The notes under the pieces are model-generated. The model had not been told where the DNA came from. It did not search any database and saw only the letters and a list, made by a program, of their open reading frames with translations. A stretch of 64,000 bases of DNA from Terebella lapidaria (taxonomy: Eukaryota; Annelida; Polychaeta; Terebellida; Terebellidae): the NCBI GenBank assembly GCA_949152475.1, contig OX424570.1, positions 7,676,181-7,740,180 on the forward strand, read 5' to 3'. Shown piece by piece: positions 1 through 12,262 of this stretch (positions are counted from its first letter, which is position 1; every line of letters starts with the position of its first letter). The position numbers and the translations under genes are program-made.

Positions 1-15
1 TTCTATGCATACTAG
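1..15 (+). CDS. Last codons of a terminal exon cut by the window edge
   Basis: The first 15 bases read F-Y-A-Y-stop. In the duplicated copy of this region the same place reads F-F-A-Y-stop and closes an exon at 23756-23948. I infer that the final codons of the paralogous exon sit here, with the rest outside the window. The protein is not recognised. Confidence 0.3.
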   Translation, partial: FYAY

Positions 16-1119
16 TACTGCAAACAAAGATGTGATTTGTCCCACAAATTAAATTGAATTTCGTGCAGTTAATACCTACTGTGATATGTACATCATAGCA
101 GGTATTAACGTGTAAATTCACACATGATGTCACGGACACTACTGTTACAAAATAGTATTGATGGAAAACCACCAATAATATTGGTCCCTGTAAGTATATT
201 GCAAGTGACGCTGATATATCGGGGTCCACAATGTAGCTTTATTCAGGATATCTATCAAAGTTAGCAGTGGCGTATGTGTCAGAACAGATATAGCTGGGTC
301 TTTATTTCATTCCCACAACCTGAATCCCTCAAACAACAACAAGCTTGTGATTTATGTCCCACACTCGCAAAATATGTTTACGAGGTTGCACATGTGAGCT
401 ATGCATTGCATGCATTCAAACTTGAAGACCTTAGAGCAGTAGATATAAAGTGATGAATATTTCCATGTGACCTGACAATGAGGTGGGCGTAGATATCTGA
501 GAACATCTTCAATGCATTTTGAAGAGAGAAGCGAAGCACACTGTTTAAATTCATTATATGTAATAAAGAACAGCTACATGAGTTTCATGAATAATTTATA
601 TATCTTTATGGATGTTTTGCTGCTGAATAGTGAAAATAAATCAAAAAGATTTTGGTGAAGGTAAACGGTTTTCACATGCTCGAAAGCAGATCACTGGGCC
701 TACTGATGATCACGCGATATCATAATTCTTTAATGTCTGTACATACCGCAATGACTCGTTGAACATTCTTTTTCGTTTAGTCTGAGGTGGCCAAAAAAAA
801 GAGAGGCCATCATCTTTGCAGGGCAACCATAGTGTCATGGTATCTAACAGTGTTGTTAGTGTGGTTGTCAGGACTGATTTGGTGACCACAATATGTGGTT
901 TCCACGCATAATTTATCTCCGGTACACAAGCCATAATCGTAAAATCGTGGTTGGGTAATTCTGTAGAATCGTAAAAAATAGTGTTATGACATCACGCTGG
1001 GTTGCATTGAATTTCCTCTCTTGTCAGATCAAGCTTGTTCACTGGACTCAATACAGATGCCCTCCACATCTTATATGTTAATGCAAAATATTCATGGACA
1101 TTAATCCTCTATTTTCCAG
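16..1119 (+). other. Upstream flank of the receptor gene, no gene seen
   Basis: No exon with supported splice sites was found here. The receptor's start-codon exon should lie upstream of 1120, but extracellular N-termini are short and poorly conserved, and I could not pick one out. The stretch is conserved in the duplicate at 23949-25327. Confidence 0.5.
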
Positions 1120-1255
1120 ACAGAGCAGTTGACGTTCCTGTATATTCTCCTTGGTCTGATTGTGGTCGGAAATGTTGCAGTTCTGGTAGCTATCTTCCTC
1201 TCAAAGAAGCGGAAATCCAGAATGAATTTCTTCATCATGCATCTAGCAATTGCAG
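1120..1255 (+). CDS. Receptor exon 1 of those found (TM1, ICL1)
   Basis: Acceptor TTTTCCAG ends at 1119 and donor GTATTT starts at 1256. Translation begins [13 protein letters not shown] and ends LAIA plus one base of the next Asp codon. It carries TM1 (GLIVVGN) and the basic [10 protein letters not shown] loop. The exon is duplicated and truncated at 25328. Confidence 0.88.
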
Positions 1256-4200
1256 GTATTTCTACAAGACTCGTGATTTTGTGAGTCAGTTTATACATGA
1301 CGAAAGGTAACATATATACATATAGAGAAAAAGAGAATGACGGGTAGAAAATTTCGAAATTTGGAGTTTGCATAAATTTTGTCAGCTCTTTGATCTATTC
1401 TCAAACCGGATATTGGGTTTATTGGTTGCTTTAACAGTTATGAAATCACTCTCCAGTTGGGTCTGAATAATGAGTATCAACTTTTTCTATTCTGGGATTA
1501 ATTATGGGATTTCAAATAAAAATTGAATCCTTCTGCAGTTGTCTTCGATTTGAGTCTTCGAAACAACTATTGAACCCGATCTGTGTGGGTTTGGCTGTTC
1601 CCAGCAACGATAAATTTTCTCCTCAGATTTGCTGTCGGGAATGGTAATTGTTAGTGCGGAGATAGCGATGAAAACCACAGAAGAATGGCTTGGGGGACCG
1701 GAAGGATGCAAGATTCTCAAATACTTGGAGGTTTGTATCTGCAATGTTCATCGGATACTAGTAGACCAGTGAATATAACACGGTATATCAGCTCTTTTGC
1801 AAATTGAAACACATATTGCACACAGATGATTCCCAAAACCTTGGAATTGGGTTGTTTTGGAAATGCAGTCTCGAACATATCTTAGTCTGAGTTTACGGCT
1901 TTCATAATGATATCACGAAGGTCACCCAAACATAGTAGATTCCAAAACAAATTGCTGGACTCACTTCAAATGTAGCATAAACAAAGTATTATCTAGTTTG
2001 GGCACACATTCAAACACAGAAAAAAAACAATTGTAGCATTGCATGAATTTAACACCAATCCCCAGTATGTGTTGACAGGTGATGATATTTTCTCGCAATA
2101 ATTATCCATGGTTTGCAATATAATTGGCGAGGTTCGATGTATATGAACTGTTAGCTGATGCGGGAACAGGAACCTGTCTGTAGCACATCTGTTCTGTGTT
2201 ATATGGGCCATCAACTGGGGATGCTGATCATGTTAGCACGGCTGCCATTTCAGAGCGTTGTTCTCTTCGCCTCGACATACGTGCTGGTAGCCCTGAGTAT
2301 TGACAGATTGGATGCCATCGCCAACCCCATGAACTTTTCTGGCAGCGGTAGGTAATTCAGCCTTGGTCTGGGCACCCGGATCCCACTAACACGTGTGCAA
2401 AACTAACAGGCAACGCACGCAACTGACGATCAATAAATATTATATTTATGTTAATCACTTGCAAACTTGCGTTAAATATACAAGATATGATGTAATTTCA
2501 AGTTGTTCAAACTCATGCACACTTTTGAGTTTGATAGGTAATAAACGGGTGTGATGTGTTGATGTAAACGTGAGGTTGCATCAATTCTAAAATCAGGATC
2601 ACAAAGACTTGTTTTACTAGTATTCTGCTGTGATGTATAAGTCTGGTATTTTTGGCGAGGCATCCATACCTACTAATTTATATCCCCATACTCTTGTATC
2701 CTTGCAGGAAAGCGAGCAAAGACATTGGTAATAGTGGCCTGGGGTCTATCTGCGGGGTTCTCTATCCCTCTGTTGTTACTTTTCCAAGAGAAAGAGTTCA
2801 ACCACAAGAAGCAGTGTCATATGTCACTGCCCCCTGTGTGGGGCTGGAAGGTCAGAATGCTATACTTGTAAGCTAATGTTGCTTATGTAGAAATATATGC
2901 CAACAGTATGTAAATATAACATTTGATGATTCTCTCCTGTAGGTATCACGTGGATCATATTGTTATTGTTGTAATGGCAATATTTGTATCACTTACTATT
3001 GTATATTTCGGTATACTACAATTAAAACAACACAGTTTTGATGCCGATGGATAACCTGAATCAAATCACGGTTGAATTTGATAAAAAAAAAACCTATTAT
3101 TTAGTTTAGTATGCCAATACATTTTGTTCTAGATAAGAAAAAAATGTTCTAGAACCTATACATTTCGTTCTATATAAATCTAATTCGTATAAGCATCTTA
3201 CCTGGCTCAAAAGGATGATATCACATTGTGTGTTTCGAATATCTTTCAGCTTTATATGACGACTTTGGCGATGATCTTGTTTATTATCCCAGCGATCATC
3301 ATCTGTTCGTGTTACTCCATCATCATCAGCGTCATCTGGAGGAAGAGCAGCTTGACAAGTACACAGTTCAGAAACGGTCAGTAGATCATTGAGGGAAATC
3401 GAAAGTTCTGAAAATCAACTATAATCAGTGATATTACCATGAAAAAATACTGGAGTGACATTGATATTAATACACTGATATTGATGTTTTTCACAAAGTC
3501 AAGACAATGGACCAAACGTATCCCTAACGAAAATACCTCGTCATAAACTGACAATACGTGCTGGACTTGTGTCGTGAAGAATTCTCGAAAATGATTCCTT
3601 CAAATTGTTGTACTTGTACAAGCTGAATGAAACACGCCTGACGAGAATCACCTCACAATGATCTGACTCTGATGGTGCAACAATCTATGTTTTTTATGTA
3701 ATCCCCGTGACAACACGAACAGGTCACGTGAACAGCAAGACAACTACACTACAAGAAACTCGAACTTCTGGACGCGGACTAATCCCAAAAGCCAGGATCA
3801 AAACGGTCAAAATGACACTTGTCATTGTGTTTGGTGCGTACAATAATTATCTGCCAACATATTCCAATGCAGGTGTTACCGATTTATATTAGTAACATAT
3901 AATTGATTTATTTATTTGATATGTAGCAAATATATATGTCGTTGTTTGCCACTAAGTGACAGTAAAAACAGGAATAAATATTACATATATAATGCGGGTG
4001 GTGATAAATGTGTCTGACTATATTTATATGTTTTTCCTTGACAGCCTTTGTATTATGCTGGAGCCCATTCTTCATATTCAATGTTCTGGATGTCTATGGA
4101 CTGATACCATTCAGTCAACAGAAAATAGCCATCAGCATTTTCATCCAGAGCTTGTCTTCTCTCAACTGTGCTGCCAACCCTGCCATATATTGCCTCTTCA

Positions 4201-5610
4201 GCACCAGAATTTGTCAGAACTGGCGGTGAGTGTCCCAGCATCAACTGAGTCCTGGGGTTGTATCAAGATTTCTTAGCTAAAGGCGTAGGTATTTCGCGAT
4301 GGGTTATGCATTGTGGTTTCATCCCTCACTAACATATACTTATCAATCTTAACATCAGGCATGACATGGGGAGCTGTACTGGAGCATCTTTCCATTATAA
4401 ATGCATACATTTATTTGAGTTGATTCCAAATGTTTTTTACCACAATTCTTTAATGTTCATGTACTGATGTTGCAAAGTTTTGGATTAATTCAATTAAAAA
4501 TGTTCGGTTAGATAATTAACACAAAGTCAGTACAATTTCTAAGACATCTTGTTGATAGGATATTGCTTACACCATCCCAGTTCAGATTAACCACGATTCA
4601 TGTATCAGAAGGCTGCGGCGAGGTGCTTCCAGGCAATCTGTGTTATTTTGAATCAATATATCAGAAAAAAATATGTATATGAGAATTATTATCACTTGAA
4701 CCGTGTGATTTATTCTCTACAGATCACGGAGTCTCAAGTGTAGTGCCTCTGTCAGTCGGTACAATTACATATTATAAGCACTAGTTGTCAGTCACTCAGC
4801 AATTGTACCAACGAAACCCCGCCCTATGTTCCTTTCATTCATCCAAGACATGACCATACATGTATACTTCCATTTTTCTATCGTGCTGTGGGGTTGAATT
4901 ATTTTTTTCACCTGTAGTTAAAACCCCGTTAACCAGAAGAAGCATTTTATCCATGAATCTATTACTCACCTCCGAATTAACCCTTTTAAAGTCAACTTTC
5001 GAAAATAATATTAATTTTGAATTTCATTTTTCCTGTTTCCCGACGTGGTGCTGTTCTCGTCAATTCGTGTATATCTATTTTAAAGTATTTTGAAAATATA
5101 TGTTTTGTGGTTTGGATTACAAAAAAACCGTGATCTTTTTTTAATTCGTTTATCTACCTACCATTTAGTCATGCTTGAATATGTGATCAGTGATAATACC
5201 TTCATTGTATATTATTGCACAATATATTATTCTGACATATTCGTAGTATGATCTACACTGTGGATAAAGTATCGTATTGTGCTGAAAATACTGTTATTGT
5301 AACGGAAGTTTTTTGTTGCAGGCGAGTCCTGGTCTGTGATTGGCTGGCTCGTCGTATCTGCTGCACCAAGGATGCCAGCCCAAGACGCTCCATCACGAAC
5401 GGTACTGATTTCACGTCTGTTGTCACAGAGTCACGTGCCCAATCACGCGCCAACAACAACTGCAGACGTCACTCAAGCACACCCTTTGTCAGAGTCACCC
5501 TGTCTGAACGTGACAACGAAATCCTGCTGCGTCACATCAAATCAACTGACCCGAAAGGATACTCGAACGATTGTGGAGACAACCTCGGTGAAACAGTATC
5601 ATCGGTGTGA
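1120..5610 (+). CDS. CCAP-receptor / neuropeptide-S-receptor-like GPCR, eight exons
   Basis: A class A (rhodopsin-like) peptide receptor in the plasma membrane, probably coupling a small neuropeptide to G proteins. Exons: 1120-1255, 1627-1730, 2254-2347, 2708-2850, 3250-3376, 3723-3833, 4045-4225 and 5322-5610. They total 1185 nt, 394 codons plus stop, and every junction phase agrees. Visible landmarks are TM1 with a GN pair, LAIAD in TM2, a TM3-side cysteine (GCK), an ECL2 cysteine (QCH), [14 protein letters not shown] before TM6, CWSPF in TM6, NPAIY in TM7, and a Cys-rich, Arg-rich tail. The intracellular motifs KSRMNFF, NFSGS and [12 protein letters not shown] are typical of the CCAPR/NPSR group. 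The arginine-box tyrosine is replaced (IDRLDAI). The first exon or exons are missing. Ligand identity is inference; an orphan vasopressin-superfamily receptor is the alternative. Confidence 0.88.
1627..1730 (+). CDS. Receptor exon 2 (TM2, ECL1)
   Basis: Acceptor CTCCTCAG and donor GTTTGT. The split Asp codon completes LAIAD; the exon reads [16 protein letters not shown], then EEWLGG and the conserved Cys in GCKILKYLE. It is too short to stand out as an open frame and was found from splice phase and TM2 signature. Confidence 0.85.
2254..2347 (+). CDS. Receptor exon 3 (TM3, ICL2)
   Basis: Acceptor CATTTCAG and donor GTAGGT. Encodes [20 protein letters not shown] and then NPMNFSGS, the TM3 and second loop signature of this family. 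The usual DRY tyrosine is Leu here. A second possible donor (GTAATT) lies at 2352 but breaks the phase. Confidence 0.88.
2708..2850 (+). CDS. Receptor exon 4 (TM4, ECL2)
   Basis: Acceptor CTTGCAG. Encodes [15 protein letters not shown] (TM4) and an extracellular loop with the QCH cysteine and a WGWK end. The phase-consistent donor is GTCAGA at 2851. A stronger-looking GTAAGC at 2868 would add 17 nt and hit a stop in exon 5. Confidence 0.83.
3250..3376 (+). CDS. Receptor exon 5 (TM5)
   Basis: Acceptor ATCTTTCAG and donor GTCAGT. Encodes [20 protein letters not shown] and the start of the third intracellular loop (VIWRKSS). The TM5 proline is present. Confidence 0.87.
3723..3833 (+). CDS. Receptor exon 6 (ICL3 to TM6 start)
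   Basis: The acceptor (CGAACAG) has a weak pyrimidine tract; the donor is GTGCGT. The exon starts with a Thr-rich variable stretch and then [20 protein letters not shown], the strongest family signature in the gene. The exact 5' boundary is the least certain splice site. Confidence 0.78.
4045..4225 (+). CDS. Receptor exon 7 (TM6, ECL3, TM7)
   Basis: Acceptor CCTTGACAG and donor GTGAGT. Encodes [18 protein letters not shown], then [18 protein letters not shown]. The CWxP and NPxxY motifs are both present. It ends in phase 2 within an Arg codon (NWR). Confidence 0.92.
5322..5610 (+). CDS. Receptor exon 8 (C-terminal tail and stop)
   Basis: Acceptor TTTTGTTGCAG. Encodes the membrane-proximal [14 protein letters not shown], with cysteines suitable for palmitoylation, then a Ser/Thr-rich tail ending VSSV and TGA. 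The phase matches exon 7. Confidence 0.85.
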
Positions 5611-6216
5611 TAAGGGGGATTCTGGGGATGATGGCATTCTTGTTGTGTTGGCATATTCAAGGTCAAGTTCATGACATGATAGAAATGTCTTGTATTGAAG
5701 GAAAAGCTGTTGGTGGTGGACCCAACTGGCTGAGAAAAAAGATATTCCGTTTTCTTTTTGTTTATTCACCCGCAGTGACATGTCGATAGTGTTTCTGCTA
5801 AGTAACAGGAGTAATACTAAGGAGTACTGAACTATATACTGCATGTGGTTGTAACACCACTAGCATATGGCAACGACATTCACGAGTGGACTGTATCGGA
5901 TCAAAATAACTGGATACAAGGACTGTGAAAACTATTATCGGATCTTCAATCAGTGTCACAAATGACTTACTCTGCTGTACATATACCCGCCATATTGGAA
6001 AACCACGGCTGATTTTGTTGTGGTGTCGTGCAAGAAAGTTTTCTGTTGAATCTGTTCAGCATGTATTGAAACCAATCTGACAATCTTCGTTGTCATCTAG
6101 TTTTGTCTAGACTATATTTATGGAGGCTGTGTTTGTGCAGTGATAAACATAATCATTGCATTGTATGTGTCTAGTGTGCATGAGATCGTGTATTTGATGA
6201 ATATATAAATTTATCC

Positions 6217-6222
6217 AATAAA
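6217..6222 (+). promoter_or_regulatory. Candidate poly-A signal for the receptor
   Basis: AATAAA lies about 600 bases past the stop codon in an AT-rich stretch. It is only a candidate, because this hexamer is common in AT-rich DNA. Confidence 0.3.
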
Positions 6223-6870
6223 TTATTCATATTAACCAGAGCTATATCCAAACAGTTTGCTTGTATATCAAATATTTTTAATATGATCCATTAAAACATA
6301 ACGAACAAGGACATGATAGAAGGTACAATATGTGCGAATTTGCAGTTATGCACAAAACTGATCCAAGTACCCTCGCTGATTGGATTGACAATTGTTCACG
6401 ATTTCAGACCTTTTAAGGAAATATCTGACTCTTTGTGATGAAGCATCATAGAATGCTTCCCATGTCACCCTAGGTTCATGATGTATTATTTTGCATATGA
6501 CGTTTCTTCTACCCTGAAAAAATAGGTTTGAGACAGGATTTAAAAAAATAGTATTAGTTATTCAATGTTCCATGAACGATCATTCTCCTAGTTTCGAAAT
6601 TAGTTTGAGTCTAGTTTTACCAAGACTACCAAGTGATATCCAGGGATGCCATGGGAACAAAAATTGAATCACGCCACCATGAGTTCGACCCTATCTCAGC
6701 AAAGTTCACGTTGGTAGGGATTTGAGCCATACACTCCAGCCATTAAACCCTAAAGTTCACCAAAGTTACTGCACCAGGTGTAGTCGTGCTTGGCCATTAC
6801 ACCATTTACCATAATGTACTTTGCCTCTCTTGTGTGTTATGTTATTATCAGCTGTGAACGTAGCTCACAG

Positions 6871-7100
6871 GAGTTCTATAGGAGATCACGTAACCATATG
6901 ATATCATGGGAACTCAGAAGAAATGAAAGTGCAAAAATACAAAATGGTAACCTTAAGCTGGAGCGTGCAATTTTAAGAAGAGTATAGTTAATACTAGAGA
7001 GTCCTTGCAATTCTATGAGAAGGGGGTTTCTTCGTATTCATGTTGTGGTACTTAACATATTTCATGGTAATATTTACCCTCGAACAACAGACACGGCGAG
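6871..7100 (+). pseudogene. Unrecognised exon, copy 1 (frame broken)
   Basis: A CTCACAG acceptor and a GTAAGT donor bracket a stretch reading NHMISWELRRNESAKI. After about 40 codons the frame meets TAG near 6985. The duplicate at 26102-26416 stays open, so this copy looks inactivated. The protein is not recognised; the sequence is rich in charged beta-prone segments. Confidence 0.4.
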
Positions 7101-7990
7101 GTAAGTTTTGTCTGTACAATGAACGGAATGTACATGTTTATTCTAACTTGAGCAGCACTCCACTACTAAACTGAGCTGTGAAACAGATCGCATAGGTCAT
7201 TTGATGTTGAAAGCTGGATATATCGATATTGGGTTGGATGATTGGTGAAACGAAAGACCAAGCAGCACAAGCTACTTTGGCTAGCTATCCGAATCACTCG
7301 GATCAACTGCACGGGGAAATATATGGAATAGACTTTTAATTTGTAAATGTATCACAGTGAATGTGATATAGCCAGATCATCCATATTCGATTTACTCGAC
7401 AATAATCTATCACTGGTATGTGACATGAAGGCCCCTTTGTCGGAATATGTGTATATCTTGAACCAATATCTTGATAGTGGAACAGCAAGTCATGCAGCTG
7501 TTCATGGAGGTCGATCATGAACCAACACTAGGACGGTTAACTGGCAAAACATCTGTGACTTCGTCCATAAACACTTGACCCACTGTTAATCCTTAATCAC
7601 GGTGGGACTCACTGGATGGTGACAAAAGGCTATCAAAAGTGCCGTCAGACGATCATATTTTACCAGGTGCTGTTGTTATTTTCATGTTACACTACTAGAA
7701 TGTGTCCAGGTATGGAAATGAAGCACAGCTCAGCAAATCAAACTTGATATAAAACCAATTTCATGGCATTTTTCTTATTACATGTGGGCCGCGGATGAAC
7801 GTTTCGGGATGTCGTAAATACGTCCCCCCCCCCCGCACTCGGCACCACCATAACAAGAAGCTAGCATTGATATAACAGTCACATTTCAAATAATTAATGT
7901 GGTCACATAAATAAATCTGTTTCGTAAACACTTGCTATTCTTTCTGAATAATCGTTGGAGGCATTTCATGTTTTCATCAATTCAAGTGGT
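7101..7990. other. Intergenic, conserved in segmental duplication 1
   Basis: No supported exon. It aligns with 26417-27370. A C9 homopolymer sits near 7826. Confidence 0.5.
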
Positions 7991-8428
7991 TTACATCATG
8001 TATGTTGTTATACCAGTTGATTTTCGAAATGTATCTGTTCGATTAGTATAAAATATAACAGATGTATAAATATCTGTTAGATATATAAATATATGGCCAG
8101 GGTAGCCATTGAAATGGATATTTGGAATTGCCTGACAGTTTCCGAACAAGACATATGTCCTTGTGAATGTGCAACAAGAATAGAATGGTCTTCGATGTAA
8201 TTTGTGGGACTTGTGTTGGAATGAACTGACTACATAAATCTGATCTGAAGCCTGTGCGATCAGTTGGATCTCTGGGGGTATTAAATAATTGACGAAGAAG
8301 GCCACTCCTCCTTGTAGTTTGTAATGTATTCCGAAACACAACTGGTAACAAACACTAGAGGGGCAAAATGAACGTATCGATATATTATGTTCACTGCAAA
8401 TGATCTGGCGTCCATGCAGGTTTCGCAA
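7991..8428 (-). pseudogene. Unrecognised duplicated segment with minus-strand open frames
   Basis: Two overlapping minus frames stay open for 100-145 codons, and the paralog at 27664-27963 keeps related words such as LIPPEIQLIAQASDQ and STDRTGFRS in different frames. Openness in one frame is not maintained between copies, so this is probably decayed coding or mobile DNA. Function unknown. Confidence 0.2.
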
Positions 8429-8470
8429 AGATCGTATATGAGTAGTTAGATTATTGGTGAAATTCCTCCT

Positions 8471-11400
8471 TATTCCACAACCAGAGTTTTGGTACGACCA
8501 GAAGGCACCGTCCTTGTAGAATGTATGTATTCAATTTCATTTGAAAATCGAGCACACTTTTTGGCCATAGTTTTGTTTTGGATTATACAATCAATTTGAA
8601 ATTTTGTATGTCATAATTAGGTGTCAAGCTGCAACGTTTTAGGCTTCTACCTTCAAAACTGAAAAAAGGCTCCAATATACCCAGACGTTAAATTCCGCCT
8701 CAACGTGAATTCCAGTCTGCATTAAAAATATTTTCTTCTATACATTGTTCCAAATCAAAACATATCTACATATGTATATTTATTTGTGCATCAAGCATGT
8801 GTAGAAAAACACCCAATCAAAGCAGAATTAAGATGCAGTGAAAGCAACACAATATCAGTGCATAGTACTGTGACCAATCATATTTAGGATACTGTTCACG
8901 TGGCCCATGTAGAAAGACATATATGGCAGATTGTTTGGTAACTATACACTTGACCTATGATGTTTGTATTATGAGCATATAAGCAGCAACATTTTGTGGT
9001 TCTTCTGGTTACCTTGAATATGAGCTTCGGTGAATTTGATAGGTCAATTCAGAATTTAGCAGCCATTTTCAATGCAAAAATGTACAATTCTGGACTTTGT
9101 CAGGCAATTTCTCAATATCTGAAAGAAAATGTGTTGTTCGAAATCGGCTACTGAGCTTTTTCCAGAAAAAAAGGTTGTGCCTTTGAAAGGAAAGAACATG
9201 GACGAAATTTGAGCCACAGGTTTCTTCAATAATACGAGTTGTAGAGAATGTCTTTCTGGAATGCTTTGTGATGGTGCTTATTGGCATGTATGGGTATATA
9301 ACGATTTTAGAGGTATTTTGTAATGTGATCTTTGATTACCTTGAAAAATCAAAACAGTATTTTTTGTAAGAAATTGGCCAACTGTTTCCTTTCTAAAACA
9401 TTGTATCTACATATATTCACCAAATCAATTCTCCCGCACAGTGTTCAATAACCCCAACAAGAAATTATCGGAATCAATAAAAACCCAAAATGTATAGGGT
9501 AAACATATCATGAAATCAATCGAGAAGTTTAGAATTCCTCGATGTCGACCTCAACGCAAGCTCCACTTGATTACTTTGAAATGAAAGATATATTCCATTA
9601 CCTACTGTGACTGTAACCCAAGACAAAAAAGAGCTAATGTGGTCAATCGATTTGTTTTGCAGTAAAGTCGGAAAACAAGGACTATCATTAAAGTAGGGTG
9701 TCTTTGTTGTCAATTGATATGATTGATGAAGGCTGTTTGATAATGTGTGACAGATCTGTCACACATTTAGAATGGTACAATCAGAAAAGCTGTTGCAGAT
9801 TATTTTCAAAACAATCATCACCAATGGTGGTGATGAAGTTTCGCTGCAACCATTGTGCTCTCGAATTACTTTTACAGTAAGATCTTGAAGGACGTTAGAG
9901 GGTGTCCATCAATAAAACTCCACAAATTATACGCCACTGAAAGTCACGCCATTGCTCGCTGGGATTTTTGGGAAAACCGAATGCTTGTATCACCCCACAG
10001 AATTCCGGGATAACACCGAAAAGTAGTTCATATGGCCTCGTCCACGTTACATTCAAAATAAACTGTAACAAACAAATTCATGCACCTGCTACTTTTACAC
10101 TTCCAGATACTGTACATACAGTTATACGGTCTTGTTTTGAAGCACAAACATATAATTTTGTGATCGGCGGTTATTCATTCCTACGTTATTCGTCTCCTCG
10201 TGTGGAGACAAACCCGGCCCGGGCAAGGCTGACCAATGATTCATAACATTTGTAGGCCCGACTTCCACGAGAAAAAAGAGACTCATTTATGACTATCTAT
10301 TAGACTCCTGTACTTAGAAATGCTTTCTGGCTTTTTATAGTAGTGTTGTAGAGACCATCGAGTACGTACTAAAGCTTAATATTTCTGCCATATATCGGTT
10401 CAGTTGTAATATTCATTGGAACAGAGTCAATTGAAAAACACTTTGCGATAACTACAATTCATGATTATGAACATAGTAAATGTGATATTTTATACATGTC
10501 TGTTACACCTACAAGTGTGGAAACGCCTTGCACATTTGTGGGTGTTCACATGTGTGAGCATTTTAAAACATTTAGTTTCACTTTACTTTTTAAAGGAATT
10601 CCATACGCGCTGATTTTCGTATTGTTCGTTTTACAAAAACGATACAATTTTTTGTAGTCAGGGCATACAGAACTAATCCCCAAAAAAGATGACCAAAAAG
10701 CTGATCTCTTTATGCCATTATCATTCCAGTTTGTTGTCCTACTTATGACAATTGCACTTATAAATGTGCTTTATATATGAGACTTCTGTAAACAAGACCA
10801 TGTTAATCTTTATATCAAGGACGATATTGAACAAATATGTCATTTTCAAGATAATATATTGCCACTGAACTTGATAGTGACAACTGAATCGCCGCCAGGT
10901 CTCCCTCCGCTCCGAACAATCTCCAGTGTTTTTGAGTTTGAGGCAGTCATATCTTTCACGATTCGAACCAACTGTATTGGGTAATGATTTGTTGGATAGA
11001 ATGACATTTAGAATGAATTCTATGCTTTGGAAACCACCATATCCGAGTTTGGTGACAGAATATTGGCATCATTCTCTGAGATGTTGCTGTGGTATTATCT
11101 GTAAAAATGTTGGACCCAATATGATGGACCCAATATGGTATATGGAAAATCTAAACATTTTCAGCGAAAAATAGCATACTTCAGAGTGTCTTGTTAGAAG
11201 GTTCACTGCAGATTGCTGCAATAATCCATCAAATTCAAGACTGTTTCGATTAAATTCTTGAATTTGAGAGACCTCTGGCCCGAGGCATCCTCCCCCAGTT
11301 CAGATAGTACTTATTATTATGTGGTTGTAGATTGACAATGTTCGAAGAGAAATCGGTCTTCTTGATACACATCATGAGTATATCATTGGGAAAGCGAATA

Positions 11401-12045
11401 TCCATGTCTATTGCTGAAGTTCCCCGGCGAGTAAGGTAAATAGTATGTATCACGTATAATATGTAAATGTCCATATCATTGTAAGCATTTGAAAAAATAT
11501 TACTACTGGGCATGAATCATAACACATCGACATGCTTTCTTGCAGAATCTCCGTATGGTGATATCTCAGAACATATTTCAGTTTCAATGACTACACTACC
11601 CATAAAAATATGTGAATATATCCAGAATATGAAATATATTAATTTATATATTATATACATAGATCAAACTCTTGGCTAATCAGTCTTGTTCCTATTGAGT
11701 CAAGCTTCTGTATTGTGCGATGGAGAACGATTGTTTGAGATACCCCTATCTCCACTGTGTTAACTATCGTGCTGATTTATGCTTATGGGTCTTCACTGGT
11801 CAGATGTGCCTGCTGGAGGTTGCCACAGAAACATTTCCACCCCATTGCTGAACCGGTGTCTGATTTCCGATAAATTGTCTCCAGTGGCAAAGTGCGATTT
11901 AAAAGCCGTGACGACTTGCAGTAAATTACAAATTGTCAATGCTCGGGCGATAGCCAATCCCAAGACAAGATTTAAAGCCATTGTCTGTAGATCGAAGCCT
12001 ATTCACGTAAATATAATTATAAACACAAGAATACAATCATATCAA
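8471..12045. repeat. A-unit copy 1 and flanking gene-free DNA
   Basis: No gene is supported. From about 9500 the text recurs at 15780, 18900 and 37090. Shared markers are a TTGATATGATTGATGAAGGC-like block, a run ending in CACTTTTACAG, and near 10996 an AGAATGACATTTAGAATG block that matches 38300. Short open frames at 9968-10246 and 10926-11174 have no recognisable product. Confidence 0.5.
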
Positions 12046-12248
12046 CAACGAGACAATCAGAGATTGCAGACCCTCGCCCTTCAGATTTAGTCACTAAAAT
12101 TAGGCGATAATTGAGAGTTTTGGTCTTAAGACCATCGGTTGTACGCCATACGATTGGGAATTGGCCAAAGAAAAATACAAAAATAGGTTGAACATTTAAT
12201 ATTGATTAGAACCGGAGTTATAGTCAATTATGTGATTTTATTTTTTCA

Positions 12249-12262
12249 GTTGCCATGGCAAC
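12249..12262. promoter_or_regulatory. Perfect X-box palindrome, first of ten
   Basis: GTTGCCATGGCAAC equals the symmetric high-affinity RFX (X-box) site. Identical 14-mers begin at 12588, 12926, 13462, 13772, 14112, 14451, 14718, 15062 and 15372. Whether RFX proteins bind here is inference. Confidence 0.6.

Larger units (their letters stand above)
1..8470 (+). repeat. Segmental duplication 1, copy 1
   Basis: Positions 1-1230 and about 6195-8470 align colinearly with 23930-28080. The part between (1231-6194), holding the rest of the receptor gene, has no counterpart there. Shared marks include the text around the TM1 exon, the poly-A signal region at 6195-6240 and the NHMISWELRRNE exon near 6890. 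Divergence is moderate, so the duplication is not very recent. Confidence 0.85.

Noticed and set aside
1035..1310. 91-codon plus-strand frame overlapping receptor exon 1
   Set aside because: It is the wrong frame of the TM1 exon; the exon's own frame matches the family and the splice phases.
7826..7834. C9 run, with G14 runs at 18605 and 61747, as quadruplex elements
   Set aside because: Single homopolymers with variable length between duplicates are more likely slippage products.
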